Translations under genes and position numbers: made by a program | Assembly: GCA_031411495.1 (NCBI GenBank) | Contig: JANOBD010000120.1 | Location: 62,001-126,000 of the forward strand | Origin: JANOBD01 sp031411495 | GTDB lineage: Bacteria; Planctomycetota; Phycisphaerae; Tepidisphaerales; Tepidisphaeraceae | Direction of reading: 5' to 3' | DNA: 64,000 nt | Part shown: piece after piece, positions 9,030 to 18,094 of the stretch | Position numbering within the stretch: the first letter of the stretch is position 1 | How the letters are laid out: the number at the start of each line of letters is the position of its first letter | Notes under the pieces: model-generated | Database searches by the model: none | The model's input: only the letters and a program-made list of their open reading frames with translations | What the model was told of the DNA's origin: nothing

Positions 9030-10307
9030 TCAATGCTTCGCCGGCGTCTCGGTCTTCGGTTCCGGCTTCGCCGGCGCGGACTTCCCTTTGAGCATAAACA
9101 CGATCGTCCCAGACAGTACCGAACCCGCACCAAGGAACACGGCTGGCACAATCAATCCGTGCTTCTGCACGAGCGACTTCGAATCCTCGCCGATAGCTTC
9201 GTGGGACTCGAGCTTGCCGTGCGATTCCTGATCGCCTTCGGCGCTACCGACATGTTCGCCTGGTGTTTCCGATTTCTTGGAGTCGTGTTCGGATTCGGCC
9301 TCGGCTTTTTTCGGTTTGGCAGCGTTGTGCGGATCGGCTTCGACCTTCGCTGCGCGGTGTACTGCTGCCGTCACGGCGTGCTCGTCATGAGGTTGCGCTT
9401 TCTCGGTCCTTGGTGCATGGCTTTCATTCGTTGCGTGCGCGTTATCTACAGGCGGCTTCGCTTCGGTCGGTTCTGCGTCAGCGTGTTTTGCTTCTTCGCT
9501 GTGCTTCGCGACGACCGGGTCGTGCGATGTTTCGCCACCGTGCTCGGCGGCAGCGCCGTCCAACAGCGCGGATTGGTTGGGCAATTCGCCGAGCCACTCG
9601 ATCGTTCCGTTATGGATGTCGTAGACGGCACCGACGATTTTCACCTTGTCTTCGACGACGAGTTCGCGGATCTCGGCGCTGTTGCGAAGAATGTCGGCCA
9701 TCGACTGGCGGACGTTTTCCTTGATCGCGAGCTGGATGAGTTTCGCCTCCGGCGTGCCGGGAAATTTCTCGCGGGCGGTTTCGACGGCGGGCTCGATGTT
9801 GTCGATCAGCTTTGGGACGCTCCCCGTGGCGTGCGCGTGCTGCACGACCGCCGTCACCGCACCACACTTGGTGTGTCCGATGACAACAATCAGCGGCGTA
9901 TGCAGATGCCCGGTTCCGTATTCGAGCGTACCGATCTCGTCGGTATCCGCGACGTTGCCGGCCACGCGAACGGTGAAGAGTTCGCCGATGCCGGCGTCGA
10001 AGATCAGCTCGGGCGGCACCCGCGAGTCGGCGCATGAGAGGATGGCCGCGTAGGGATGCTGGCCGCCTTCGGTCGTCAGGCAGCGCCGATCCTGGTCGAG
10101 ATTCGGAAACGTCGATTCGCCTTGCACGAACCGGGCGTTGCCGTCCTTGAGCAGCGCGAGCGCGCCATCCGCATCGATCGAGGTCGCGGTCTCAGCGGTC
10201 GTTAGCGGCGGCGACGCAGAAGGCGAGGGTACGGGCGGTTCACCCGCATTCGCTGTGCTGAGTACGGTGACGGAAAAAGCAGCGGACAGGAGAATTCGTC
10301 GAACCAT
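9030..10307 (-). CDS. Exported beta-carbonic anhydrase with long charged linker and C-terminal membrane anchor
   Basis: 425 residues. Residues 1-21 form a signal peptide. Residues about 44-245 are a beta-class carbonic anhydrase with zinc ligands C92 and D94-R96 (SCADSR), H145 and C148 (GHTKCGAV), so the enzyme should interconvert CO2 and bicarbonate. After the usual domain end comes about 140 residues rich in Ala, Glu, His and Lys with no predicted fold, then one hydrophobic segment (about 386-406, IVPAVFLGAGSVLSG) and a short basic Pro-rich tail. The layout puts the enzyme in the periplasm, tethered to the membrane. Ordinary beta-CAs of this size lack the linker and tail. A hairpin overlaps its ribosome-binding site. 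Confidence 0.88.
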   Translation of the reverse strand: MVRRILLSAAFSVTVLSTANAGEPPVPSPSASPPLTTAETATSIDADGALALLKDGNARFVQGESTFPNLDQDRRCLTTEGGQHPYAAILSCADSRVPPELIFDAGIGELFTVRVAGNVADTDEIGTLEYGTGHLHTPLIVVIGHTKCGAVTAVVQHAHATGSVPKLIDNIEPAVETAREKFPGTPEAKLIQLAIKENVRQSMADILRNSAEIRELVVEDKVKIVGAVYDIHNGTIEWLGELPNQSALLDGAAAEHGGETSHDPVVAKHSEEAKHADAEPTEAKPPVDNAHATNESHAPRTEKAQPHDEHAVTAAVHRAAKVEADPHNAAKPKKAEAESEHDSKKSETPGEHVGSAEGDQESHGKLESHEAIGEDSKSLVQKHGLIVPAVFLGAGSVLSGTIVFMLKGKSAPAKPEPKTETPAKH

Positions 10308-10316
10308 GCGCGATCA

Positions 10317-10336
10317 CCTTTCGCCAGCGCGAAAGG
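10317..10336 (-). promoter_or_regulatory. Hairpin overlapping the carbonic anhydrase ribosome-binding site
   Basis: On the minus strand CCTTTCGC-GCTG-GCGAAAGG forms a perfect eight-base stem with a four-base loop. Its 3' arm contains the AAAGG that would act as Shine-Dalgarno, 10 bases before the ATG at 10307. Folding would hide the ribosome-binding site, so translational control is possible. Confidence 0.45.
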
Positions 10337-10419
10337 CGCAGGCTACGCATGAACTTCGGCGCACTGCGTCCTACACTTACTCAAAAATCGTTTATCGGCC
10401 GCGCAATAACCGCGGCAAA

Positions 10420-11688
10420 TCAGTCGCGGAGATGGGTTTGGCCGCGAACGACGTACTTATAGGTCGTCATGTCGAACGCGCCCATCGGGCCGCGGGCGTG
10501 GAGCTTGTCGGTGCTGATCCCGATCTCGGCACCGAGCCCGTACTCGCCGCCATCGGCGAGGCGCGTGCTCGCGTTGATCATGATGCTCGCGCTGTCGACG
10601 CGCATCACGAACTGGTCGATCGCCGATTCATCGGTCGAGAGGATCGCATCCGTGTGATGGCTGCCGTGTCGATTGATGTGCGCAATGGCCTCGTCGAGCG
10701 AGTCGACAATCTTGATCGCAAGGATGAAGGCGAGATACTCCTCGTCCCAGTCTTGTTGCGTAGTGTCCTTCGCACCCGGAATGAACGATTTCGCGGCCTC
10801 ATCCGCCCGCACCTCGACACCTTTTGCGGCGAGCGCGTCAAATAAAGGGGTCACTACCCTTCTCGCGACGTCGCGATGAATCAGGACATGCTCCACCGCG
10901 TTGCAGACCGCGCCGCCGGGGTAACTCGTCTTGGCGTTGACGACCAGCTTGACGACATCCTCCACCGGCAACGTCGCGCGATCGACATAGATATGGCAGT
11001 TGCCCGTGAAGTGCTTGAGCACCGGCATCGTCGCATCGGCAACCACGGCGCGAATGAGCGACTCGCCGCCGCGCGGGATCACGACATCGATGTATTTGTC
11101 CTGCTTCAGAAGGATCGGCAGGACCGAGCGATCGGTGGTCTCGACGATCTGGACAGAGTTCGCATCAAGGCCGGCCGCGCTAAGCGATTGCGCGATCAGT
11201 CCGCCCAATACCTGGTTGCAGTGAAACGCCTCTTTTCCGCCTCGGAGAATGACGGCATTGCCGCTGCGCAGGCAGAGTGCGGCCGCATCCGTGGTGACGT
11301 TCGGCCGCGATTCGTAGCAAAAGAGCACGACGCCGATCGGGACTCGGATCTTCTCGATCTTCAGACCATCCTCGCGGGTTTTTGATTCGATCACGTGGCC
11401 GACCGGGTCGGGTTGCGCGGCGATTTCGTCAACCGCCAGCGCCATCGCTTCGATCTTGGTCGCGTCGAGGATGAGCCGCTTGAGCAACGGAGTCGCGATG
11501 TTCGTGGCCTTTGCGGTTTCAACGTCTTTCGCGTTCGCCGCAAGCAATTGAGCGACGCTGGCGCGCAGCAGCTCACCGAGCCTGTGAATGGCGCGGGTGC
11601 GCGATTCGACGTGGGTCGCCGCAAGTTTCAGTCCGGCTTCGCGGGCTTGTCGGCTGACATTGACTGCGTAGGTCTCGAGGTCATTCAT
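10420..11688 (-). CDS. proA: Glutamate-5-semialdehyde dehydrogenase (gamma-glutamyl phosphate reductase)
   Basis: ProA reduces gamma-glutamyl phosphate to glutamate semialdehyde with NADPH in proline synthesis. 422 residues, the family's normal length. PIGVVLFCYESRPNVT, SGNAVILRGGKEA, VIPRGGESLI and the catalytic Cys in YPGGAVCNAVEH are all present, and GLGAEIGISTDKLHARGP near the C-terminus is diagnostic. ATG 11688 is preferred to the TTG one codon earlier. It is the last gene of an operon with rdgB (12 bases upstream) and a lipoprotein; proB is not in the window. Confidence 0.95.
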   Translation of the reverse strand: MNDLETYAVNVSRQAREAGLKLAATHVESRTRAIHRLGELLRASVAQLLAANAKDVETAKATNIATPLLKRLILDATKIEAMALAVDEIAAQPDPVGHVIESKTREDGLKIEKIRVPIGVVLFCYESRPNVTTDAAALCLRSGNAVILRGGKEAFHCNQVLGGLIAQSLSAAGLDANSVQIVETTDRSVLPILLKQDKYIDVVIPRGGESLIRAVVADATMPVLKHFTGNCHIYVDRATLPVEDVVKLVVNAKTSYPGGAVCNAVEHVLIHRDVARRVVTPLFDALAAKGVEVRADEAAKSFIPGAKDTTQQDWDEEYLAFILAIKIVDSLDEAIAHINRHGSHHTDAILSTDESAIDQFVMRVDSASIMINASTRLADGGEYGLGAEIGISTDKLHARGPMGAFDMTTYKYVVRGQTHLRD

Positions 11689-11700
11689 CAAGTGTCTCGT

Positions 11701-12324
11701 TCAGTTCAGAAGCCCGTGCTCTCTCATCAGCTTCACCATTGTCCGCATCGCCTTGCCACGATGGCTGATGTTGTGCTTTTCCTCGCTAGAGAGTTCGGCA
11801 GTGGTCTTGCCGTGAGCGTCGACGAAGAAGAGCGGATCGTAGCCGAAGCCCTTGCTGCCGCGCGCCTCGCGCAGCAGTCGCCCTTCCACGCTGTCCTGGC
11901 AAGTGAGGACGATCCGTCCCTGTTCGTCGGCCAATGCGAGTGCACACATGAATCGGGCGGTGCGTTTTGAATCGTCGAAGTCGTCCATCTGCTCCAGGAG
12001 GAGCCGGTTATTGTCGGCATCACCTTTACCGGCGTCATGCATCTGCGCCCAGCGGGCACTGTGGATGCCCGGGTCGCCATCGAGTGCATCGACCGCTAAA
12101 CCCGAGTCGTCAGCAAGCGCCCAGCACTGGAAACGTCGAGCGTATTCACTCGCCTTTTTGCAGGCGTTCTCGAGGAACGATGCGCCGTCCTCGACCACAT
12201 CCGGCGATGGAGCGTGATTGGTGAGATCATCGACTGCCAGGCTGGCGACATCGATCAGTTCGCGAAACTCGCTCACCTTGCCCTTGTTCTTCGTCGCGAT
12301 CAGGAGCAATTCCAGGGGCGTCAT
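11701..12324 (-). CDS. rdgB: XTP/dITP diphosphatase (Ham1/RdgB)
   Basis: Hydrolyses non-canonical purine nucleoside triphosphates to monophosphates, keeping ITP and XTP out of DNA and RNA. 207 residues. IATKNKGKVSEF at the N-terminus, ADDSGLAVDALDGDPGIHSA near residue 80, GFGYDPLFF near 155 and SHRGKA near 187 are the family's substrate and metal sites. The start ATG overlaps the stop of the upstream lipoprotein gene (ATGA), which indicates translational coupling. Confidence 0.95.
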   Translation of the reverse strand: MTPLELLLIATKNKGKVSEFRELIDVASLAVDDLTNHAPSPDVVEDGASFLENACKKASEYARRFQCWALADDSGLAVDALDGDPGIHSARWAQMHDAGKGDADNNRLLLEQMDDFDDSKRTARFMCALALADEQGRIVLTCQDSVEGRLLREARGSKGFGYDPLFFVDAHGKTTAELSSEEKHNISHRGKAMRTMVKLMREHGLLN

Positions 12325-13439
12325 GGATTCAACCCTCGCAGGCGCGCACCCAGGTTGTTCGACTGATTCGGACGGATCATGGCCGGCGTCGGGGCGGTGT
12401 CGGCGCCTTCGGATGCAGATTGACCGCTCGACGCTGGGACGCGGACGAGCATCGAATGCTTGGGACGCTGCGACTGCTTCTTGGTGGCCGGATCTTCGAT
12501 GGTCTCCATCTCGGTGTAGCCGTCGACGGCATGCTCGGGATACGCGCGGAGCGTGTCGAGAAGGGATTTGTCGACAACCTGAACCTTCGGTACCACGACT
12601 TGGACGTTTTTTCCGCTCTTGAGAAGCTGGTCGCGCATTTCCGGCGAGATGCCCCCGCCGCGGACGTCGACGAAGACGTCGCTGTCGGCCCGGATCGAGT
12701 TCACCTGTTCCGTAGAGTGCTCGATCACGGCGGCCTGAGGCCATGCGCCGATGCACACCGAACTGTATGAAGCGCCGTGGTAGTAATAAGCCGGGATATT
12801 CAGCTTGCGTGCTTCGCGCACCGATTCGACGGCGGCCTGCTTGCGCTCGAAACCGGAGTAGGTTGCGATTTCCACGCTCCAGTAGCCGTGGGTGTTGACG
12901 AGATTCCACTCGGCCGGGGCATCCGGGTCGGGAGAATCAAGAGAGACAAAGATCGCACGCGTAAAAAGCCTGGAATCTGGTTTGAGCGGATTCGGCACCG
13001 CCTCGACGAGTTTCTTCTCTCTCTGAGCCCGCTCTGCCTCTTTTTTACCAGCGGCGTCCGTGGTCGCGCTCGCGTCGAACTCCCGGTAGTAGCCATGGTA
13101 GATCGTGCTCTGATCGCTCTGGTGGATGACGTACCACCCTTTCGTGGCGGCGCTGCGCATCAGCACTTCCTTGACCGCGGTGGAGCGTTGCACGTGATCG
13201 TCGCCGGTAAAGGATTCACAAAAGATCGTGAAGCGCGCGCCCTGCGGAATGGTCTGCCCGGCGTCCTGCGCCTTTGGCGCGACGTCCGGGCCATTGTTCG
13301 ACGCAGTGGCTTGGGCCGTCGACTGGTTTGCCGCAAGGGTCGGCGCAGAGTTTTCTGGAGCGGTTGTGCCCGTCTGGGTCGTCGAATTGGCGGCACATCC
13401 AGCAACGAGCAGGGCAAGCACGATCAAACATCGTTTCAT
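12321..13439 (-). CDS. Lipoprotein of unknown function
   Basis: 372 residues. A signal sequence ends in the lipobox LVAGC at about residue 15, predicting a lipid-anchored envelope protein. A Ser/Thr/Gln/Ala-rich spacer follows to about residue 60. The body, starting near QGARFTIFCESFTGDDHV, alternates strands and helices and includes a repeated pattern of Tyr-rich motifs (SDQSTIYHGYYREF, IPAYYYHGASYSSVCIG). I do not recognise the family, though the layout resembles SPOR-like or conserved planctomycete lipoproteins. ATG 13439 has GAGAG six bases upstream, better spaced than the in-frame ATG two codons earlier. First gene of the rdgB-proA operon. Confidence 0.8.
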   Translation of the reverse strand: MKRCLIVLALLVAGCAANSTTQTGTTAPENSAPTLAANQSTAQATASNNGPDVAPKAQDAGQTIPQGARFTIFCESFTGDDHVQRSTAVKEVLMRSAATKGWYVIHQSDQSTIYHGYYREFDASATTDAAGKKEAERAQREKKLVEAVPNPLKPDSRLFTRAIFVSLDSPDPDAPAEWNLVNTHGYWSVEIATYSGFERKQAAVESVREARKLNIPAYYYHGASYSSVCIGAWPQAAVIEHSTEQVNSIRADSDVFVDVRGGGISPEMRDQLLKSGKNVQVVVPKVQVVDKSLLDTLRAYPEHAVDGYTEMETIEDPATKKQSQRPKHSMLVRVPASSGQSASEGADTAPTPAMIRPNQSNNLGARLRGLNP

Positions 13440-13555
13440 GGTCATCTCTCGGTGAGTAAAAGCTGCCGCGGCGCCACATCATCGCGGCCGGCCGCGAACC
13501 GTTTCGTAATCCGTCAGTATAGTCGAGCGCCCGCCGTCCCCGCCATGGCTCTGCC

Positions 13556-15259
13556 TCAGGGCTGGGAGACCGTTTTGACCGGCTCAGCGAGTGGCGTTTC
13601 CATCGGCCTTCGCCATTGCAGGTGGAGCCGCCAGTTCGTGTCGTCCCGATTCGGATAATCGAGCCGATGGTGTGCGCCACGCGATTCGGTTCGCGTGAAT
13701 GCCGCGGTAGTCACCAGGAACGCGGCCGTTAGCAGGTTTTGCAGTTCCCAGCCCGCGACCGCCTGGTCGACGCCTTCCTCGACGCGGAACACCTTGTCCA
13801 TCACGTACCGGCACCAGAAGCTGATGATTTCTCGCGTCTCGGCGAGCCGGTCGCCGGTCCGTTCAATACCGACGTTGCGCCACATGACGCTGCGCAGCGA
13901 GCTCTTCACGTCGGCCACGTCGAGTTCTGTCTTCTGGCTTGGCTGGATCTTGTGATCGAGAGTCATCGGGAACTTGGTTCCGTTGGCCCTCGCCTCGGTG
14001 CCCGCGAGTGTGCCGGCACGCGCGCCGAAGACGAGCCCTTCCAGCAGCGAGTTGCTCGCAAGGCGGTTGGCTCCATGAAGGCCGGAACAGCTCGCCTCGC
14101 CAACGGCATATAACCCCGGCAGCGTTGACTTACCGGAGATATCCGCATCCACCCCGCCGATCATGTAATGCGTTGCCGGATGAATCGGAATCAGGTCTTT
14201 CGACACATCGATATCGAACTGATCGCACAGGCTCGCGAGTTGCGGGAAGCGATCGCGAAACTTCTGCGTCGGCAGATGCCGAACGTCGAGGAAGACGTGC
14301 GTGTGATTGGTCTTGCGGATCTGTTCGATGATGGCGCGGGCCACGACGTCGCGCGGCGCGAGTTCGCCGTCCTTGTGCACGTCGAGCATGAATCGTTTTC
14401 CGTTCTTGTCGACGAGATACGCACCCTCGCCGCGAACCGCTTCGGTAATGAGCGCGCGGCTTGAGCCGGCGACATAGAGTGTCGTCGGATGGAACTGCAC
14501 CATCTCCATATCGCCGACGGTCGCACCGGCCCGGTAGGCCATCGCGTGTCCATCCGCGGTCGCGATCTTCGGGTTCGTGCTTTCGCGCCACAGCTGTCCC
14601 GCGCCCCCGGAGGCAAGGATCGTCCGCTTGGCCCAGAGAACGGTGAGCTGCTGATTGATCAGCGCGAGCACGCCGAAGCATTCGTTGTCTTGCGTGATGA
14701 AATCGATGGCGAAGCTGTGCTCCGAGATGCGGATAGAACCGGCACCTTTGGACTCGCCCTCGAAGCTGCGGACCTTGTTAATCAAGGTTTGCGAGAGTTC
14801 TTTGCCGGTCGCGTCGCCGTATGCATGAAGGATGCGCGCATAGCTGTGGCCACCCTCGAGACCGTAGGCGAGGTCGTAGGCGTTGCCGGCTTTCTTATCG
14901 AAGTTGGCGCCCCACTGGATGAGTTCGAGGACACGTTTCGGACCCTCTTCCACCGTCACACGAACCGCCCGTTCGTCGCATAGACCGACGCCGACCACTT
15001 CCGTGTCCTTGATGTGCGACTCCACCGAATCCAGCGGCTGCAGCACCGCTGCGATCCCGCCCTGTGCCCACCAGGTATTCGACTGCTCGACCGTCTCCTT
15101 GGTGACGAGCAGGACATCGGCCCCCTGCTCGGCGGCGGCGATCGCGGCGCGGAGCCCGGCCACGCCCGATCCGATCACGAGCACGTCCGTGAATTGCTGC
15201 GGCAAGCGCGAAGGCCGAAACGGCAGGAGATAGCGACGCTGGGTGACTGGTTCGAACAT
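13556..15259 (-). CDS. nadB: L-aspartate oxidase
   Basis: FAD enzyme that oxidises L-aspartate to iminoaspartate, the first step of de novo NAD synthesis. 567 residues. The dinucleotide fold GSGVAGLRAAIAAAEQGADV starts at residue 30, SNTWWAQGGIAAVL follows, then the active-site MVQFHPTTLY, RGEGAYLVDKNGKRFM, HPATHYMIGGVDAD and LYAVGEASCSGLHGANRLAS. These motifs separate it from fumarate reductases by the NadB-type spacing and the absence of a quinone-interacting partner gene. Monocistronic here; nadA and nadC are absent. Confidence 0.93.
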   Translation of the reverse strand: MFEPVTQRRYLLPFRPSRLPQQFTDVLVIGSGVAGLRAAIAAAEQGADVLLVTKETVEQSNTWWAQGGIAAVLQPLDSVESHIKDTEVVGVGLCDERAVRVTVEEGPKRVLELIQWGANFDKKAGNAYDLAYGLEGGHSYARILHAYGDATGKELSQTLINKVRSFEGESKGAGSIRISEHSFAIDFITQDNECFGVLALINQQLTVLWAKRTILASGGAGQLWRESTNPKIATADGHAMAYRAGATVGDMEMVQFHPTTLYVAGSSRALITEAVRGEGAYLVDKNGKRFMLDVHKDGELAPRDVVARAIIEQIRKTNHTHVFLDVRHLPTQKFRDRFPQLASLCDQFDIDVSKDLIPIHPATHYMIGGVDADISGKSTLPGLYAVGEASCSGLHGANRLASNSLLEGLVFGARAGTLAGTEARANGTKFPMTLDHKIQPSQKTELDVADVKSSLRSVMWRNVGIERTGDRLAETREIISFWCRYVMDKVFRVEEGVDQAVAGWELQNLLTAAFLVTTAAFTRTESRGAHHRLDYPNRDDTNWRLHLQWRRPMETPLAEPVKTVSQP

Positions 15260-15464
15260 GTCCGCCTCGACTCTACAGAATCAGGTCGCAGAGGACGAAT
15301 AGGCGGAGAACATGTGCACGTATCTAAAGGCTCGCGCGGCACCAGACGGATATTGAATACTCCCACGCACGGCCAACAATTCTGCCATTTTCGGAGCGCT
15401 TTTACATAATGAATCGGGGCGATCACTGAGCACATACAGAAAAAATCACGTTGCAGGCAATCCC

Positions 15465-15487
15465 GCTGCTGTCAATAATACAGCAGC
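15465..15487 (+). promoter_or_regulatory. Inverted repeat in the leader of a PEP-CTERM gene
   Basis: GCTGCTGT-CAATAAT-ACAGCAGC is a perfect eight-base inverted repeat with an AT-rich seven-base loop, ending 23 bases before the ATG at 15511 and followed by TATTTTAG. It could be an operator, an mRNA-stabilising leader hairpin, or a weak terminator. Confidence 0.4.
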
Positions 15488-15510
15488 TATTTTAGTGGCC
15501 TGGAGGCATC

Positions 15511-16233
15511 ATGATTTCGCGTCGGCTCGCTTCGGCAGGATTCGTACTGGGATGTGTCGCGATCTCCCATGCGCAGTTGATCGACTTCGAGACCACGCCT
15601 GCGGGCGGGGTGCCGGCCGACAACGCGCCGCTCGCCACTCCCTACAACCTCACCGGCGGCGGGACCGTCGGATTCTATTTCGACGTCAACCTGAGCAACG
15701 CGCACGATGCCGGCGATACGAACTCGCTCTTCGAAGCCGCCGGCCAAGACGGCAGTGACGGGTTCGTCAACAGCGTCACGGGCATCAACGACGACGCGGC
15801 CGCAGGATTCGCGGCACAACTCGGCGGCTTCTTTGTCCGCCAGCCGATCAACGGCACCGTCCCTTCGCCCTTTCTCATCGACTACAACACCTCGCAAACC
15901 ATCACCGCGCTCGGAGGCGAAATCTGGGACATCGATGGTTCGACGGCACTCGGCACCGAACAGTGGCTTGTCGAGGTGCTGAACGCCAGTAACGTGCCGC
16001 TCGCAACACAACTCTCTCCACTGGGCGTCAACAATGCCATGGACGCAATGCCGTGGGCATTTTCATTCAGCGGTCTGCCGACCGGCGTAGACAAAGTGCG
16101 CATCACGTTCGTCGGTAGCAAGACGCAGGGGCTCGGCCTGGCGTTCAACAATTTCTATCCGATGACCGCGCCGGAGCCGACGATGCTGCTTCCGGTTGTC
16201 TGGTTTTCCGCCCTTCTCCGCCGACGCCGCTAA
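15511..16233 (+). CDS. Secreted PEP-CTERM-type protein
   Basis: 240 residues. A signal peptide (about 1-21) is followed directly by LIDFETTPAGG, an opening common in secreted beta-sandwich PEP-CTERM proteins. The body is Asn/Asp/Gly-rich with no catalytic motif that I recognise. The C-terminus is APEP, a hydrophobic stretch and RRRR, the short planctomycete sorting tag. The leader holds an inverted repeat. A second, unrelated PEP-CTERM gene follows 35 bases downstream on the same strand, so the two may be co-transcribed. Confidence 0.83.
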   Translation: MISRRLASAGFVLGCVAISHAQLIDFETTPAGGVPADNAPLATPYNLTGGGTVGFYFDVNLSNAHDAGDTNSLFEAAGQDGSDGFVNSVTGINDDAAAGFAAQLGGFFVRQPINGTVPSPFLIDYNTSQTITALGGEIWDIDGSTALGTEQWLVEVLNASNVPLATQLSPLGVNNAMDAMPWAFSFSGLPTGVDKVRITFVGSKTQGLGLAFNNFYPMTAPEPTMLLPVVWFSALLRRRR

Positions 16234-16267
16234 ATGAGGTTCCAAATCGACTTGCAAAGGAGTTCCC

Positions 16268-17095
16268 ATGCGAGTGCGTCTGATCATCTGTTTGCCGCTG
16301 TGTTTGGGCTTGATCCTCTGTTGCTCCGCTCAGGCGTACCGCTTCAAGGGTCCGGTCGGCGTGCCGACACGTTCGGGAGCGGAGTCGTTCACATTGCTTC
16401 GTGTCCAGCGGGTCGCTCCGGGCGCCTACGCCTCGTCGCCTCATGATTTTTCCGTTCCAATCGTCCGTGTCCCGGGTGACACGCCTGCGCAAGCGGCGGC
16501 GCGGAAGGCGAATGCGATTGCGGCGGCAATTAACGGCGCCAATCTGCCCGGGGTGACGGCAAGCGTCGGCGCGCCATTGCCCGGATCGATCTTTCCGCAA
16601 CTGACGGTCTCGAATTGCGGCGGACTCTTGGTCCCTCAAGGCGGGGACGGAACAAGGGAGGGTATCGGCGGCGGCGGGGTCTCTGACGATAACGACGACA
16701 CGCCGGGCGCAGGATCCTCACAGGGCTCCATGGGGAGCGGGGCTAATCCAGGCAGTGGCACTGGGATCGACGGCGATGCCGCGCAGTCCGACGTCTCCTT
16801 CGGCTTAGGAGACAATTACGTTTCTCACCTCACGCCATTTATCGGCGAAACCGAACCTCAGATTCTCTCGCGGCTTGCCGGAGACTTGAGCGCGCACAGC
16901 ATTCCGACCGTGTTCGGTGCGGACGGCGCGCTGCGTCTGGCCCAACCACTTGCTTCCGGGCAATCGGTCATCTGGGGCAACACCGACGCCGGGTTCGACT
17001 TCACGTACGGATTGCAGTTGTCGATTCCGGAACCCGCCTCATTAGGTATTCTGGCGCTGGGCGCGGCCGTGATCTGCGCGCGACATCGTCGCTGA
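16268..17095 (+). CDS. Secreted PEP-CTERM-type protein
   Basis: 275 residues, with AAGGAGT well placed before the ATG. Residues 1-23 are a signal peptide. Residues about 75-100 contain TPAQAAARKANAIAAAI, a helix typical of a recurring planctomycete secreted domain. Residues about 140-175 are a low-complexity Gly/Ser/Asp linker. The C-terminus is IPEPASLGILALG with a hydrophobic run and RHRR, the PEP-CTERM tag. The function is unknown. It lies just downstream of another PEP-CTERM gene and converges on an aldo/keto reductase with only six bases between stops. Confidence 0.82.
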   Translation: MRVRLIICLPLCLGLILCCSAQAYRFKGPVGVPTRSGAESFTLLRVQRVAPGAYASSPHDFSVPIVRVPGDTPAQAAARKANAIAAAINGANLPGVTASVGAPLPGSIFPQLTVSNCGGLLVPQGGDGTREGIGGGGVSDDNDDTPGAGSSQGSMGSGANPGSGTGIDGDAAQSDVSFGLGDNYVSHLTPFIGETEPQILSRLAGDLSAHSIPTVFGADGALRLAQPLASGQSVIWGNTDAGFDFTYGLQLSIPEPASLGILALGAAVICARHRR

Positions 17096-17101
17096 GAGTC
17101 C

Positions 17102-18085
17102 TTACCAGCGTTGATGCACGAGCGGGCGGATCAGCCTCGTGTAGACCGATGCGACGCCATCCAACTGTGTCGGAGAAAGCGCCGGGAGGTCCGAAATTGA
17201 GAAGTTCTGGCTCGCCTGTTCGGGATTCTTTGCGCCCGGAATGGAGCAGGTCACCGCATCGAACATCGTGATCCATTTCAGCGCAAACTGCGCGAGTGAC
17301 ATGCCGGAGGGAACGAGTTTTTTGATCTCGTCAACCGCCTTGAGGGCGGTGTCGAAATCGACGCCGCTGAACGTCTCGCCCACATCGAAGCGCTCGCCGT
17401 TTCGGTTGAACTTGCGGTGATCATCGTCGGCAAACTGCGAGTCGCGGGTGATCTTGCCGGTGAGCAGTCCACTGGCGAGGGGCACGCGCGCGAGGATGCC
17501 GACTTTCCTCTTCTTTGCCTGCTCGAAAAAGAGCTCGCTCGGCCGGAGACGGAAGCAGTTGAAAATGATCTGGATCGACTGAACGTTCGGATACTCTATC
17601 GCCTTGAGCGCTTCTTCGACCCGAGACACGCTCGCACCATAGTAGCGCAGCTTGCCGGCCTTCACGAAATCGTCGAGGTAGCCGAAAACTTCAGGCATGT
17701 AGAACAGATCTGTCGGCGGGCAGTGAAGTTGAAGCAAGTCGATCGCATCGACGGCGAGATTCTTGAGCGACCGCTCGATCCACCCGGCGAGGTTCTCGCG
17801 CGTGTAGCCGGCGACATCCTGCTTGGGCAATCGTCGTCCGGCCTTGGTGGCGACGATGATCTTCTCCTTGCGCTCGCGACGAAGCTGCGCGACGAGTCGC
17901 TCCGAGCGGCCGTCACCGTACACGTCCGCGGTATCGATGAAGTTCACACCGAGATCGACGGCCTTGTGCAGTGCGGCCATCGAGGTGGCGTCATCAACGG
18001 TGCCCCAGGCGCCGCCAATGGCCCATGCGCCGAAGGAGACTTCGGAGATGTTGAAACCGGTACGGCCAAGTGTTCGGCAGTTCAT
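17102..18085 (-). CDS. Aldo/keto reductase
   Basis: 327 residues of the AKR (beta/alpha)8 fold. The catalytic tetrad is visible: Asp and Tyr in DTADVYGDGRSE, Lys in VATKAGRR and His in LLQLHCP. The C-terminal SIPGAKNPEQ matches the NADP-binding loop. Sequence features are of the YajO/IolS-like group; substrate unknown. The gene starts nine bases after the nuoC stop on the same strand, so it is probably co-transcribed with nuoC although no functional link is apparent. Confidence 0.88.
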   Translation of the reverse strand: MNCRTLGRTGFNISEVSFGAWAIGGAWGTVDDATSMAALHKAVDLGVNFIDTADVYGDGRSERLVAQLRRERKEKIIVATKAGRRLPKQDVAGYTRENLAGWIERSLKNLAVDAIDLLQLHCPPTDLFYMPEVFGYLDDFVKAGKLRYYGASVSRVEEALKAIEYPNVQSIQIIFNCFRLRPSELFFEQAKKRKVGILARVPLASGLLTGKITRDSQFADDDHRKFNRNGERFDVGETFSGVDFDTALKAVDEIKKLVPSGMSLAQFALKWITMFDAVTCSIPGAKNPEQASQNFSISDLPALSPTQLDGVASVYTRLIRPLVHQRW

Positions 18086-18094
18086 GCTCTACCC

